Shown here: piece after piece, positions 37,963 to 47,702 of the stretch
Layout of the letters: each line of letters starts with the position of its first letter
Position numbering within the stretch: position 1 is the stretch's first letter
Origin: Geminocystis sp. NIES-3708
Lineage (GTDB): Bacteria > Cyanobacteriota > Cyanobacteriia > Cyanobacteriales > Cyanobacteriaceae
Reading direction: 5' to 3'
Length of the DNA: 64,000 nt
Assembly: GCF_001548095.1 (NCBI RefSeq)
Contig: NZ_AP014815.1
Location: 372,001 to 436,000, forward strand
Notes under the pieces: model-generated
What the model was told of the DNA's origin: nothing
Seen by the model: only the letters and a program-made list of their open reading frames with translations
The model's database searches: none
Program-made: the position numbers and the translations under genes

Positions 37963-37981
37963 GGGTGAATGGTATTCACCC
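37963..37981. repeat. Palindromic repeat GGGTGAATGGTATTCACCC
   Basis: A 19-base inverted repeat with only one central base unpaired, between the convergent ends of the SHOCT gene and argS. It belongs with the copies at 18295 and 49518. A U-run follows in neither direction, so classical termination is not supported. Confidence 0.75.
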
Positions 37982-38000
37982 TTACCAGTTAATTAATTAT

Positions 38001-39749
38001 TTACATTCTTTCTAACACTGAAATTCCTAATAAAGATAAACCTAATTTAATAACTTTTGCCGTTAAATCAGCTAAAACTAAACGAGATAATTTAATTTTT
38101 TCTTCCGCTTGTAAAATAGGACATTGATCATAAAATTGGTTAAATTTTTGACTTAATTCAAATAAATATAAACAAAGACGATTAGGTAATAAATCTTTTT
38201 CTACTTCTTTGATAATAAAATCTAATTGTAAAAGATGTTTTGCTAATACTAATTCACTGTCTTGTGTAAAAATAATAGGAGTTTCAGAATTGAGATTATT
38301 TAAATCAATATTACCTTTTCTGCTAATACCTTGCACTCTAACATAAACATATAAAAGATAAGGTGCAGTATTACCTTGTAAAGATAACATTTTATCATAA
38401 CTAAATTTATAATCAGTGGTACGATTTTGGCTTAAATCTGCATATTTTACAGCACTTAAACCCACAATTTTACTTACTTGATTAATAAAGTCTTCCGTTT
38501 CATTTCTTTCTTCAGTTTGCAAACGTTTTTGTAAGTCTAATTTGGCTCGATTGACAGCTTCATCTAATAAGTCTTTTAAGCGAATAGTTTCACCAGATCT
38601 TGTCTTGATTTTTTTGCCATCTTCTGCTAAAACTAAACCAAAAGGTACATGAACTAATTCTACATTTTCAGGGATAAAATTAGCTTTTTTTGCTACTTGA
38701 AAAACTTGAGCAAAATGATTAGATTGCCCTGCATCAGTTACATAAATTATTCGACGTGCTTTATCTTCATTGATACGATATTTTAAAGCGGCTAAGTCGG
38801 TAGTTGCATAATTATATCCACCATCAGATTTTTGTACAATTAAGGGTAATGGATTACCTTCTTTATTGACAAAACCATCGAGAAAAACACATTTTGCCCC
38901 TTGATCTTCTGTTAAAATATTAGCATCTTCTAAATCAGTAATAATATCTTGTAAAAAAGGATTATAAAAAGATTCTCCTCTTTCAGTTAATTTTATGTCT
39001 AATAGTTGATAAATAATTTCAAATTCTCGACGAGATTGCTCACATAATAATTGCCATGCTTTGATACTTTCAGGATCTTTACTCTGTAATTTTACTACTT
39101 CTTGACGTGCTTGTTCTTGAAAATCTAAATCTTGATCAAATTTTATTTTTGCTTGTTTATAAAGAGTAACTAAATCACCTATTTCAACAGCATTTGCAGT
39201 AGTTAAAACTTCTGGTTTTTCTGTTCTTAAATAGTTAATTAACATCCCAAATTGAGTACCCCAATCCCCCACATGATTTAGTCTTAAAACATTATAACCT
39301 CTTAATTCTAATATTCGAGCAATACTATCACCAATAATAGTAGATCTTAAATGTCCAACGTGCATTTCTTTCGCAATATTTGGACTGGAAAAATCAACTA
39401 TAATATTATAAGATTCATCACTTTTTGTTATTCCTAAATAATCATCTTGATAAGCTAATTTTATTTTTTTAGCAATATATTCAGGTTTAATTTTTATATT
39501 AATAAATCCAGGTCCTGCAATTTCTAAAGGTTCACAAAAATTATCTAATTTAACATTATTGATTATAGTCTGAGCGATCAATCTTGGAGGTTGTTGTAAG
39601 GTTTTTGCTAAAGATAAAGCAACGTTGCATTGATAGTCGCCAAATTTAGGATTACTAGCGGGTACTACTAAAGGATCTATACTTGAAAGTTCATCGCCAA
39701 AGGCTTGAATTAAAGCAGAAGTAAAAAGATTTCTAAGTTTGTCAATCAT
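38001..39749 (-). CDS. argS: Arginyl-tRNA synthetase
   Basis: The 582-residue class I synthetase charges tRNA-Arg. It has the HIGH-type motif [15 protein letters not shown], an N-terminal ArgS additional domain (about 1-95) and a C-terminal anticodon-binding DALR domain with [17 protein letters not shown]. The KMSK loop is degenerate ([12 protein letters not shown]), as is usual in ArgS. A longer frame with TTG at 39806 exists, but the ATG at 39749 (MIDKLRNLF) gives the family length. It lies 57 bases downstream of radC. Confidence 0.95.
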   Translation of the reverse strand: MIDKLRNLFTSALIQAFGDELSSIDPLVVPASNPKFGDYQCNVALSLAKTLQQPPRLIAQTIINNVKLDNFCEPLEIAGPGFINIKIKPEYIAKKIKLAYQDDYLGITKSDESYNIIVDFSSPNIAKEMHVGHLRSTIIGDSIARILELRGYNVLRLNHVGDWGTQFGMLINYLRTEKPEVLTTANAVEIGDLVTLYKQAKIKFDQDLDFQEQARQEVVKLQSKDPESIKAWQLLCEQSRREFEIIYQLLDIKLTERGESFYNPFLQDIITDLEDANILTEDQGAKCVFLDGFVNKEGNPLPLIVQKSDGGYNYATTDLAALKYRINEDKARRIIYVTDAGQSNHFAQVFQVAKKANFIPENVELVHVPFGLVLAEDGKKIKTRSGETIRLKDLLDEAVNRAKLDLQKRLQTEERNETEDFINQVSKIVGLSAVKYADLSQNRTTDYKFSYDKMLSLQGNTAPYLLYVYVRVQGISRKGNIDLNNLNSETPIIFTQDSELVLAKHLLQLDFIIKEVEKDLLPNRLCLYLFELSQKFNQFYDQCPILQAEEKIKLSRLVLADLTAKVIKLGLSLLGISVLERM

Positions 39750-39806
39750 CAAAAAATTAGGAAATAAAGATAATTTTATTGTCAATTGTCCCTTGTTAAT
39801 TGTCAA

Positions 39807-40535
39807 TTATTCTTGCGGATATTGATCCCAAAGAGTACAATTTTGACGAATACTGCGATAGTCACCATTACCGATAATTAAATGATCTAATATAGGAATA
39901 CCAATGATTTTTGCACTTTGTAGTAACTGTTCTGTTAATGTTAAATCTTGTATGGAAGGTTCAAGATTGCCAGAAGGATGATTATGGGCGATAATGACAT
40001 TGGTAGCTGATTTACGTATTGCCTCACGAAATAGTTCACGGGGATGAATCAATGTTTCTGTAGCAATGCCGATAGTAATAACTTGAGTACTAATTAAGGC
40101 ATTTTTCGTATCTAATAATAATACTGCAAAACGTTCTTGATTTTGCCACATTAAATCGTGACTAAAGGCAGATGCCGCGGCATTTGGACTATCTATAATA
40201 GCTTTAATAGAAGGGCGAAATTGGAAAGTACGTTTACCTAATTCTATACCTGCAAGGATTGTTGTAGCCTTAGCTGGTCCAATTCCTTGAATTTTCATTA
40301 ATTCCAAAGGTGAAATTTCTCGCAATACATCAAGAGGATCTTGTTTATTTTGACTAAGTTGATTCAGGATATATTGTGCCAAGCCAACTGCCGATAATTT
40401 GCCTTTTCCTTGTCCTGTAGCTAATAATATAGCAATTAACTCCGCAGAGCTTAAATTTTTAGCTCCTAACTCCATTAATCTTTCTCTAGGACGTTCACTT
40501 AAAGGTAAATCGGCAATTCTTAGATTGTAAACCAT
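39807..40535 (-). CDS. radC: RadC family JAB-domain protein
   Basis: The 242-residue protein has an N-terminal helix-hairpin-helix domain ([22 protein letters not shown]) and a C-terminal JAB/MPN metalloprotease-like domain with the JAMM signature [14 protein letters not shown]. The early motif [27 protein letters not shown] is split by convention but typical. The molecular function of RadC remains debated. It precedes argS on the same strand. Confidence 0.94.
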   Translation of the reverse strand: MVYNLRIADLPLSERPRERLMELGAKNLSSAELIAILLATGQGKGKLSAVGLAQYILNQLSQNKQDPLDVLREISPLELMKIQGIGPAKATTILAGIELGKRTFQFRPSIKAIIDSPNAAASAFSHDLMWQNQERFAVLLLDTKNALISTQVITIGIATETLIHPRELFREAIRKSATNVIIAHNHPSGNLEPSIQDLTLTEQLLQSAKIIGIPILDHLIIGNGDYRSIRQNCTLWDQYPQE

Positions 40536-40662
40536 AATTTATTACAAAACTAATATTTTTATCATGGTAAATCTTTTTTACTACATAGAAGCAAAAACGT
40601 CCAAAATTATTTAAAATACTTTTTGTTACAATATAAAATAATTAATCTAAGTTACTGTTACC

Positions 40663-41829
40663 ATGGAAAATCTTTCTAATAATCCTAAAATATCAGTTTC
40701 GCCAGTACAACATCTCAAAAATTTAGGCAATAAATTAATTAAAACAACTTTTTTAATTGGCATTCCAGTCACTATTTTATATATTGTCAATCTTCCTTAT
40801 CCAGCCATTCGTCGCCCTATATCAGCAAAAATGCCTATGCTGTTATTACCAAGTCAAATTTACACTGAATATCATTTTAAAAAATCTATCAGTTTAGTGG
40901 AACAAGCAGAACAATTAATTGATAATGCTACCAGTATTGACGATTTTCGGTTAGGGGAAACAAAGTTACTCGAAGCAAAACAAAGTTTAAATGCTATTCC
41001 CGTTAACTATGGTAATGACTTGCTTGGTGGTAGTTATGGTTATGGTTATAATTGGCGTTTTTCTATTTTTGGCTTTCAGGAAATGCGTCGTCAAGTAGGG
41101 GAATTAGAAGCTAAGGTTTTTCAAGAAAAAAATGCTCAAACTCTTTTGCAAAAAGCTGAATCAGCTTTTAATGAAGCTAAAAATAATTATCAAAATGCTG
41201 AAAATTCTAATCAACAACAACAGGCTATCATACAATGGCGATCGGCAATTAATAATTTAGAAGAAATTCCCGTAAGCACTTTAGCAGGAAAAAAAGCACA
41301 GCAAAAACTTAATCGTCATCGAGAAGAATTAGAAGCAATAGTAGGAAATATTGCAGAAACAGAAAAATTAACGACAATAATAGCTTCATCTCAACAATTT
41401 TCTAGTAAAGCAGCTATATTATCTAAAAATCCTCCTTATAAACCTGAAAAATGGACAGAAATTGCAAAATTATGGCAAATGGCAATTGATGAATTACAGC
41501 AAGTTTCTATCGATGATGGAAAAGGATATATAAAAGCAAAAAAATTAATAGCAGAATATGAAGCTAATTTATCAGAAATAAAACTACGCAAAACTCAAGA
41601 AGAAAACTCAATTATTGCTTTAAATTATGCAAAGAGTGAAATACAAAAATTAGTAGCAAATAATCCTAGCAATTCTAATGAATTAAATCTGAATCAAACT
41701 ATTGCTGATATTCAAGATATTATCAACCAATTAAATCAAGTGGAAAAAGGTACAACTTCTTATAATGAAGCACAAAAATTAAAAGAATTTGCGAATAAAA
41801 AACTGAAACAATTAACTCTTAAAAATTGA
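40663..41829 (+). CDS. Membrane-anchored coiled-coil protein of unknown function
   Basis: The 388-residue product has one membrane segment at about 28-48 followed by a largely helical, Gln/Lys/Glu-rich region with repeated 'EAKQSL'-like and 'AESAFNEAKNNYQNAE' patterns. Around 118-140 there is a Gly/Tyr-rich loop (GGSYGYGYNWRF). The topology is one anchor with the long C-terminal part outside. It resembles conserved cyanobacterial hypothetical proteins, but no function is known to me. It lies 34 bases ahead of yraN and may be co-transcribed. Confidence 0.7.
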   Translation: MENLSNNPKISVSPVQHLKNLGNKLIKTTFLIGIPVTILYIVNLPYPAIRRPISAKMPMLLLPSQIYTEYHFKKSISLVEQAEQLIDNATSIDDFRLGETKLLEAKQSLNAIPVNYGNDLLGGSYGYGYNWRFSIFGFQEMRRQVGELEAKVFQEKNAQTLLQKAESAFNEAKNNYQNAENSNQQQQAIIQWRSAINNLEEIPVSTLAGKKAQQKLNRHREELEAIVGNIAETEKLTTIIASSQQFSSKAAILSKNPPYKPEKWTEIAKLWQMAIDELQQVSIDDGKGYIKAKKLIAEYEANLSEIKLRKTQEENSIIALNYAKSEIQKLVANNPSNSNELNLNQTIADIQDIINQLNQVEKGTTSYNEAQKLKEFANKKLKQLTLKN

Positions 41830-41863
41830 AAATAAATAATCAATTATAGTAAAAAAAATTAAA

Positions 41864-42292
41864 ATGGAAAATATTGGGCATTTAGGAGAAAAAGTTATCG
41901 CTCAATGGTTAATCAGAAAAGGCTATGATATTTTATATTTTCGTTGGCGTTGTCGATGGGGAGAAATTGATTTAATTGCGAAAGATAATAAATCTGATAT
42001 TTTGATATTTATTGAAGTTAAAACTCGTAAAATTCGTAACTGGGATAGTGATGGTATTTTTGCGATTAATGATACTAAGCAAGAAAAATTATTATTAACT
42101 GCTGAAACTTTTTTAAGTGAAAATTCTTCTTTTTCTAATCTTAATTGTCGTTTCGATATTGCACTATTAAACTATTATAAAAAATCTTCTTTTAATCAAG
42201 AAGAAACTACTTTCATTATCAATGATAAAAATATCAGCTATCAAGGTTATCAATTTTGTATCATTGACTATATTGAAAATGCTTTTAACTAA
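41864..42292 (+). CDS. yraN: YraN family protein (UPF0102, endonuclease-like fold)
   Basis: The 142-residue protein contains the restriction-endonuclease-like core: GEKVIAQWLIRKGYDIL, GEIDLIAKD and FIEVKTRKIRN, i.e. the E-x(n)-D-x(n)-ExK pattern of YraN/UPF0102 proteins. The role is not established; a nuclease activity in DNA metabolism is suggested by the fold. The C-terminus has a non-conserved insert (about 105-130). It follows the coiled-coil protein gene closely. Confidence 0.88.
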   Translation: MENIGHLGEKVIAQWLIRKGYDILYFRWRCRWGEIDLIAKDNKSDILIFIEVKTRKIRNWDSDGIFAINDTKQEKLLLTAETFLSENSSFSNLNCRFDIALLNYYKKSSFNQEETTFIINDKNISYQGYQFCIIDYIENAFN

Positions 42293-42673
42293 TGTATAAA
42301 TTTTAATTTTACTGTATCTGAAAGTTGATAGTTAACACCTTTAAAAATCTCACAACTCACATAGTAAGGCTACTATGGTTTATTATGATTAAAATCATCT
42401 CAGTATGATGTAAAAAACCTTGAGAAATAAAAGTTTAAGACTGATGACAGACAAAATTTTACCCACTTAAAATAATAAAATTTGATCAAGAATTACAAAA
42501 AATCAATTTTAATAATGTTTAAGTCTATTTTATCCTAGTCTTCTAATCTCATCTTTGCTAACAAATTTATATAGAACTAAGGTAAGATCATATTTATTAC
42601 CAAGTCGCAAATCAAGTTATTTCTCTCCATAGAAGAGCTTTCTTCTCACAAATTTTATCTAGAATGGGTCAAT
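42293..42673. other. Intergenic region filled by MITE-like copy C
   Basis: No gene is present in these 381 bases. The central half (42395-42584) is a copy of the repeat found at 7128-7341. The left 100 bases hold short inverted pieces such as AGTAAGGCTACT, of no clear meaning. Confidence 0.6.
42395..42584 (+). repeat. MITE-like dispersed repeat, copy C
   Basis: This aligns with 7128-7341 over most of its length: atgtaaaaaac, aaataaa.gtttaagactg.tga, aatcaattt..aataatgttta and tctcatctt..gc.aacaaatttatat. The end reads AACTAAGGTA, complement TACCTTAGTT, matching the inverted-end motif ACCTnAGTTC. It has a similar small size and no reading frame. Confidence 0.6.
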
Positions 42674-44347
42674 ATGACTATTAAAAAATTACCCACTAAC
42701 GTTATTAAATTAATTGCCGCTGGAGAAGTTATCGATTCTTTTACTGCAGTGGTAAGAGAATTAGTAGAAAATAGTTTAGACGCTAAAGCCACTCGTATTG
42801 TTATCTGTGTTTACCCTGAATCATGGAGTTTACAGGTTGCGGATAATGGTGAAGGAATGGGAGAAAATGATTTATTGATGGCAATTCAACCTCATACCAC
42901 TAGCAAAATTAATTCTAGCGATGACTTAGCAAAGATTAATACCCTGGGCTTTCGTGGGGAAGCATTGCATAGTATCGCACAATTGGCTGACTTAAATATA
43001 ATCAGTCGAGTTAAAGATAGTTGCGGTTGGCAAATTATTACCCATCAAACAGAGGTAATTAAATCCTATCCGAAAGCCATCGCTGTTGGCACAATTATTA
43101 ATGTTACTAATTTATTTGGCAATATTCCCTTAAGAAGACAATTAAATCCTTGTTTTAAAAAACAATTAAAGTCTATCCAAAATTTGATTTTTGAATTGTC
43201 GTTATGTCATCCCCTTGTGACGTGGCAATTATTAGTTGATGCTCGTTTAATTTTATCTATTAGCGGTAATAATAACCGTAAAAAAATTCTTCCACAAATA
43301 TTAAAAACCGTTAAATATTCAGATTTAGAAGAAAAACAAATTCAAATCAATACTCCTCGTCAAAATCATATTTCTGAATTAAATTTGCTATTAGGAATGC
43401 CTGATAAAATTTCTCGCCCTCGTGCTGACTGGGTTAAAATTGGCATAAATGGTAGAGTCGTAAAATGTCCAGAATTAGAGTCTGCTATTTATTCTAGTTT
43501 TCATCGTACATTACAAAGAGATCGTTATCCTTTATTTTTCTTACATTTGCAAACATCACCCCAACAAATTGACTGGAATCGTCATCCAGCCAAGGCGGAG
43601 ATTTATTTAGATAATATTGAATTTTGGCAAGATACTATTAAAGAAAATATTGAAGAAATTTTTAAACTAACTGATCATAATATATCGACTAAATTTGATA
43701 ATAAAAGAGTAGAAAATATTTTAAAAGTTGCTGAAAATAAAGCTATATATAATTTAGAAAGTTCATCTAAAGAAATAGTAGAAAGTAAAAATAAATTAGG
43801 CTTAATTAATTTACAAGTAATAGCCCAATCACGTAATACCTATATTATAGCAGAACACCCTGAAGGTATTTGGTTAATTGAACAACATATTGCCCATGAA
43901 AGAATATTATATGAACAATTAAAAAAATCATGGGAAATAGTAACTATTAATAATCCTATTATTTTAAGCAAATTATCACCTAAACAAGTAGAAAATTTAG
44001 CTAACTTAACTTTAGAAATAGATTGTTTTGGAGAAGATTTATGGGCGATTAGAAGTCTTCCCAAAATGTTATTAAATCGAGATGATTGTTCTGATGCTTT
44101 GATAGAAATAAGTTGGGGAGGTGACTTAGATACTGCTCAAGTAGCGATCGCTTGTCGTAGTGCAATTCGTAATGGTAAAAAATTAACCATAAAAGAAATG
44201 CAAACTATTGTTGATGAATGGAAAATAACCAAAAATCCTCAGACTTGCCCCCATGGAAGACCAATTTATTTATCCTTAGAAGAATCATCTTTATACAGAT
44301 TTTTTCGCCGTCATTGGGTATTAGGAAAAAGTCACGGAATTACTTAA
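42674..44347 (+). CDS. mutL: DNA mismatch repair protein MutL
   Basis: The 557-residue protein has the GHKL ATPase N-terminus: NSLDAKATRI, DNGEGM and GFRGEALHSI. The C-terminal endonuclease-type motif DQHA-x2-E-x4-E appears as EQHIAHERILYE (403-414), so Asp and Ala of the motif are Glu and Ile. A late CPHGRP motif near 543 is also present and is typical of nicking MutL. MutL couples mismatch recognition by MutS to strand removal. The ATG is after a repeat-filled leader. Confidence 0.95.
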   Translation: MTIKKLPTNVIKLIAAGEVIDSFTAVVRELVENSLDAKATRIVICVYPESWSLQVADNGEGMGENDLLMAIQPHTTSKINSSDDLAKINTLGFRGEALHSIAQLADLNIISRVKDSCGWQIITHQTEVIKSYPKAIAVGTIINVTNLFGNIPLRRQLNPCFKKQLKSIQNLIFELSLCHPLVTWQLLVDARLILSISGNNNRKKILPQILKTVKYSDLEEKQIQINTPRQNHISELNLLLGMPDKISRPRADWVKIGINGRVVKCPELESAIYSSFHRTLQRDRYPLFFLHLQTSPQQIDWNRHPAKAEIYLDNIEFWQDTIKENIEEIFKLTDHNISTKFDNKRVENILKVAENKAIYNLESSSKEIVESKNKLGLINLQVIAQSRNTYIIAEHPEGIWLIEQHIAHERILYEQLKKSWEIVTINNPIILSKLSPKQVENLANLTLEIDCFGEDLWAIRSLPKMLLNRDDCSDALIEISWGGDLDTAQVAIACRSAIRNGKKLTIKEMQTIVDEWKITKNPQTCPHGRPIYLSLEESSLYRFFRRHWVLGKSHGIT

Positions 44348-44465
44348 ATTTTAAATAAATAAACTATATATTTCTTAACATATTAACCAAAAATTATCAG
44401 CAATTTAGTTATGATGTAATCAATTAAAATAATTGTTCAATTATCTAATTTTGGATGATAAAAAA

Positions 44466-46160
44466 ATGACTTCCTCATCTAAAAATCCTGTTATTGTCAT
44501 TGGTTTAGATTCTGCACAACCTTCCTTACTGGAAAAATGGATGTCAGAAGGGTATTTACCAAACTTAATTCATTTAAAAGAAAAAGGTGTTTATGGTAAT
44601 TTGGAGAATTTTCGAGATTCTAATGTCGAAACTGCTTGGACAACCATCGCTACTGGATGTTCTCCTAAAACTACTGGATATTGGGTAGCTATGGGTTTAA
44701 AAGAAGGAACTTATAAAACGGAAACTCTTGCCGCTTATGATTTTCAGGAATATCCCCCTTTTTTCTCACACTTAAAAAATTATCGTATTGCTACTTTTGA
44801 TGTACCTCAATTAAGAATCAGAGGAGATATTAATGGATTGCAAATAGGTGGTTGGGGGGCTCATTCCCCTCAAATACCTAGTTCTTCTGTACCTGAATCT
44901 TTATGGGAGGAGATTATTTCTAAATATGGTAATCATCCCGCTTTACACAAAGATTATTCTTTATCCTTAGACTTACCACAAACATTAGACGTAGAAAAAA
45001 GACTATTAACTGGTATTACCAGAAGAATAGATATTTGTAAAGATTTATTAAGTAGAGAGCCTTGGGATTTATTTTATACTGTCTTTGGAGAATCTCATGG
45101 AGGAGGACATCTTTTTTGGCATTTAAGTCAACCAGATCATCCTCTTTATGATATTTTTCAACCACTAATTGATCATGACCCATTACTCAAAATTTATCAA
45201 GCCATTGACCACGCCATCGGTGAAATACTAAAAATAGCGCCTTCTAATGCCAATATTATCTTATTTTCAGCTCATGGCATGGGTACAGCACAAATTGATT
45301 TACCTAGCTTTATTTTTCTTCCTGAATTACTTTATCGTTACAGTTTTCCGAATAAATATTGTCTTGGTTATAGTGATCCTTCTCAACCTATACCACCAAT
45401 GATCACTTCCTTGAAATGGAATTATTGGGAAAGAAATATTTGGGGTACAAAATATGATCCTAATCCTTTACGACGTTTTTTACGAAATCAACTCCCCACT
45501 AAATTATTTAATCTTTTTCAGCCTTGGATTGATCCTATCACTGATGATGACTTGATTTTTGATACTCAGTTAAGAAAACAAGGTGAAAAAGTTGTCCCAT
45601 GGAATCCAGCTCAATGGTATCAGCCTTTATGGTCAAAAATGAAAGCCTTTGCTATACCTAGCTTTGCGGAGGGATATGTACGGATAAACCTCAAAGGAAG
45701 AGAGCCTCAAGGCACTGTTGAACCCTCAGAATATGATACTGTTTGTGAAGAAATTTCTCAACTTCTTTATTCTCTTAAAGATGCACGAAATGATCTTCCC
45801 ATGGTAACTCGTGTTATTCGTACTCGTAAAAATTATAGCGATGACAATCCCAAATTACCGTCTGCGGATTTAGTAGTAGTATGGAGAGAAGAACATATGA
45901 CTGATGTCGTAGAAAGTCCAACCCATGGAAGAATTGGTCCTTTTCCTTTTTACCGCTCTGCAAGTCACAGAGAAAAAGGCTTTATCTTAGCTTGTGGAAA
46001 AGACATTCCTAAAAGTGATCAATTATTAAATGGTCATGTATTAGATATTCCCCCCACTATTTTAAATCTTATGGGTGCTGATATTCCAGCACACCTAGAA
46101 GGAAAACCCCTTAATTTTTCTTCAGTTTCACATCAGAAAATTGATGAAAGTAAAATCTAA
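44466..46160 (+). CDS. Alkaline phosphatase superfamily phosphodiesterase-like protein
   Basis: The 564-residue protein matches the nucleotide pyrophosphatase/phosphodiesterase type of the alkaline phosphatase superfamily. Metal-binding or nucleophile motifs: VIVIGLDSAQPS with Asp15, ETAWTTIATGCSPKTTG with probable nucleophile Thr59 or Thr60, LFSAHGMGTAQIDL, and ESPTHGRIGPFP. A longer frame from TTG 44433 exists; the ATG at 44466 starts 12 residues before the first Asp and is preferred. No signal peptide is seen, so it is probably cytoplasmic. The substrate is unknown. Confidence 0.85.
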   Translation: MTSSSKNPVIVIGLDSAQPSLLEKWMSEGYLPNLIHLKEKGVYGNLENFRDSNVETAWTTIATGCSPKTTGYWVAMGLKEGTYKTETLAAYDFQEYPPFFSHLKNYRIATFDVPQLRIRGDINGLQIGGWGAHSPQIPSSSVPESLWEEIISKYGNHPALHKDYSLSLDLPQTLDVEKRLLTGITRRIDICKDLLSREPWDLFYTVFGESHGGGHLFWHLSQPDHPLYDIFQPLIDHDPLLKIYQAIDHAIGEILKIAPSNANIILFSAHGMGTAQIDLPSFIFLPELLYRYSFPNKYCLGYSDPSQPIPPMITSLKWNYWERNIWGTKYDPNPLRRFLRNQLPTKLFNLFQPWIDPITDDDLIFDTQLRKQGEKVVPWNPAQWYQPLWSKMKAFAIPSFAEGYVRINLKGREPQGTVEPSEYDTVCEEISQLLYSLKDARNDLPMVTRVIRTRKNYSDDNPKLPSADLVVVWREEHMTDVVESPTHGRIGPFPFYRSASHREKGFILACGKDIPKSDQLLNGHVLDIPPTILNLMGADIPAHLEGKPLNFSSVSHQKIDESKI

Positions 46161-46259
46161 TTATAGATTGCTAAAAAGGTGTTTTCATGAGACTAGGAGA
46201 GATGGCTGCTGAGTTTGCATAAATAATTACTCTCATCAAAAAAACTTTTTCTATCAACC

Positions 46260-47666
46260 CTAATTATTCACATCTTCTAAAGATTTTCCTGTAGTTTCTA
46301 TTCTCAATAAATAAGTTAAAATTGCACCTAATAAACAACAAAAAGCTAAAATATATAAAAGATTAGAAACTCCTAAATCTTCTTTGATTATGGGTAAAAA
46401 AAACGTTCCTAATACAGCACCTAATTTGGCGATCGCCGCCGCTAAACCAGCCCCTGTTGCACGAATGGAAGTAGGAAAAACTTCCCCTGAAAGTAAAAAT
46501 GTTGTAGAGTTAGGACCAGCATTCATCAGTAAATTATAGATAAAAAAGCCACTGAAAACCAGTATAAAATTAGGATGTTGATTAATAGTCGGATCTCCAG
46601 AAATAGCCAATAAGAATAAACCCAAAGCCATACCAATAAAACCGATAATTTGCAGAGAAATTCTACCCACTTTATCTACTAATAAAATAGCAATTAAAAA
46701 ACCCATAATCAAAAAAATATCAACTATAGCTGAACCTTGGGCAGATTGTATTTGACGATTGATAAAATTATTTTCATTCTTAAAAGCTAAAAGAGCAATA
46801 ATTGTTGGGGTAAAAATTCCGATACCATAGGTAGCAATATCTTGTAAAAACCATGGTAAAGAAGCAAAAGCAGTATCTTTGAGATATTTATGGGAGAATA
46901 AAGAAATAAAATTAAGATTATTTTCAGCAGGTTTAGGATCACTTTCAGAGGTTACTTCTATCTCTATTTCTAATAATTCTTGAGCCGCTAATTCAGCGTT
47001 TTGATAATCACCTTTAGCAATATAATAAAGAGGACTTTCTAAGAGAAATTGTAACCGCAAAAATCCGACAAAAATTGCTAAGATTAAGCCAACTCCTAAC
47101 ATTAAACGCCAACCATATTGAATAATAATTATGTCAGAATCAGAGAAAAAATTGGTAAAAATATTGATCACGAAAACTCCTGTCAATGCCCCTAATAATG
47201 CTCCTACAGCCTGAAAAGCAAATGCTCCAATCACCATCCTACCTCGTAGTCTTGCTGGTACATTCTCGGTAATATACGCCACGCTAATGGGATAATCTGC
47301 ACCAATAGCAACCCCCACTAAAAAACGGAAAAAGATTAAGGAAGTTGCATCCCAAGCTAGGGCTGTTCCAATACTAGCAACTACAAAAAGAGCTATATCA
47401 ATTAATAACATTTTTTGTCGTCCAATTTTATCGGTAACAGCACCTAAAGTTAAAGAACCGATCAAAGAACCTACAATAGCAGCTACGGCGATCGCACCTA
47501 TTTGTGGAGAAGTTAAATTAAAGTCTTTTTCGAGAAAGGGTAAAGCAATGCCGATGATAAAAAAATCGAAACCATCAAGAGCGATTAATCCTGCGGATAA
47601 AATCCATAATAACCACATTAGACGAGTTAATTTCGATTTATCTAATTCGGTTTTAAAGTTACTCAT
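46260..47666 (-). CDS. MFS transporter, sugar/phosphate-porter-like
   Basis: The 468-residue protein has 12 predicted membrane helices. The loop motif GAVTDKIGRQKMLL between helices 2 and 3 and RFLVGVAIGADYPISVAYITE identify the major facilitator family, closest by eye to the sugar porter or PHS-type groups. A central cytoplasmic loop (about 215-255) follows helix 6. The substrate cannot be told. It is 36 bases downstream of another carrier gene and probably in one operon. Confidence 0.88.
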   Translation of the reverse strand: MSNFKTELDKSKLTRLMWLLWILSAGLIALDGFDFFIIGIALPFLEKDFNLTSPQIGAIAVAAIVGSLIGSLTLGAVTDKIGRQKMLLIDIALFVVASIGTALAWDATSLIFFRFLVGVAIGADYPISVAYITENVPARLRGRMVIGAFAFQAVGALLGALTGVFVINIFTNFFSDSDIIIIQYGWRLMLGVGLILAIFVGFLRLQFLLESPLYYIAKGDYQNAELAAQELLEIEIEVTSESDPKPAENNLNFISLFSHKYLKDTAFASLPWFLQDIATYGIGIFTPTIIALLAFKNENNFINRQIQSAQGSAIVDIFLIMGFLIAILLVDKVGRISLQIIGFIGMALGLFLLAISGDPTINQHPNFILVFSGFFIYNLLMNAGPNSTTFLLSGEVFPTSIRATGAGLAAAIAKLGAVLGTFFLPIIKEDLGVSNLLYILAFCCLLGAILTYLLRIETTGKSLEDVNN

Positions 47667-47702
47667 TATTGTTATCGATAATTACTAATTAATGAGGAAT
47701 AA

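Noticed and set aside
37963-37981. Palindrome as intrinsic terminator
   Set aside because: Hairpin is strong, but no U-run follows in either direction and related copies lie upstream of genes too.
39750-39806. Longer ArgS from TTG 39806
   Set aside because: The extra 19 residues are not family-like and the frame would start next to the radC stop; ATG 39749 gives normal length.
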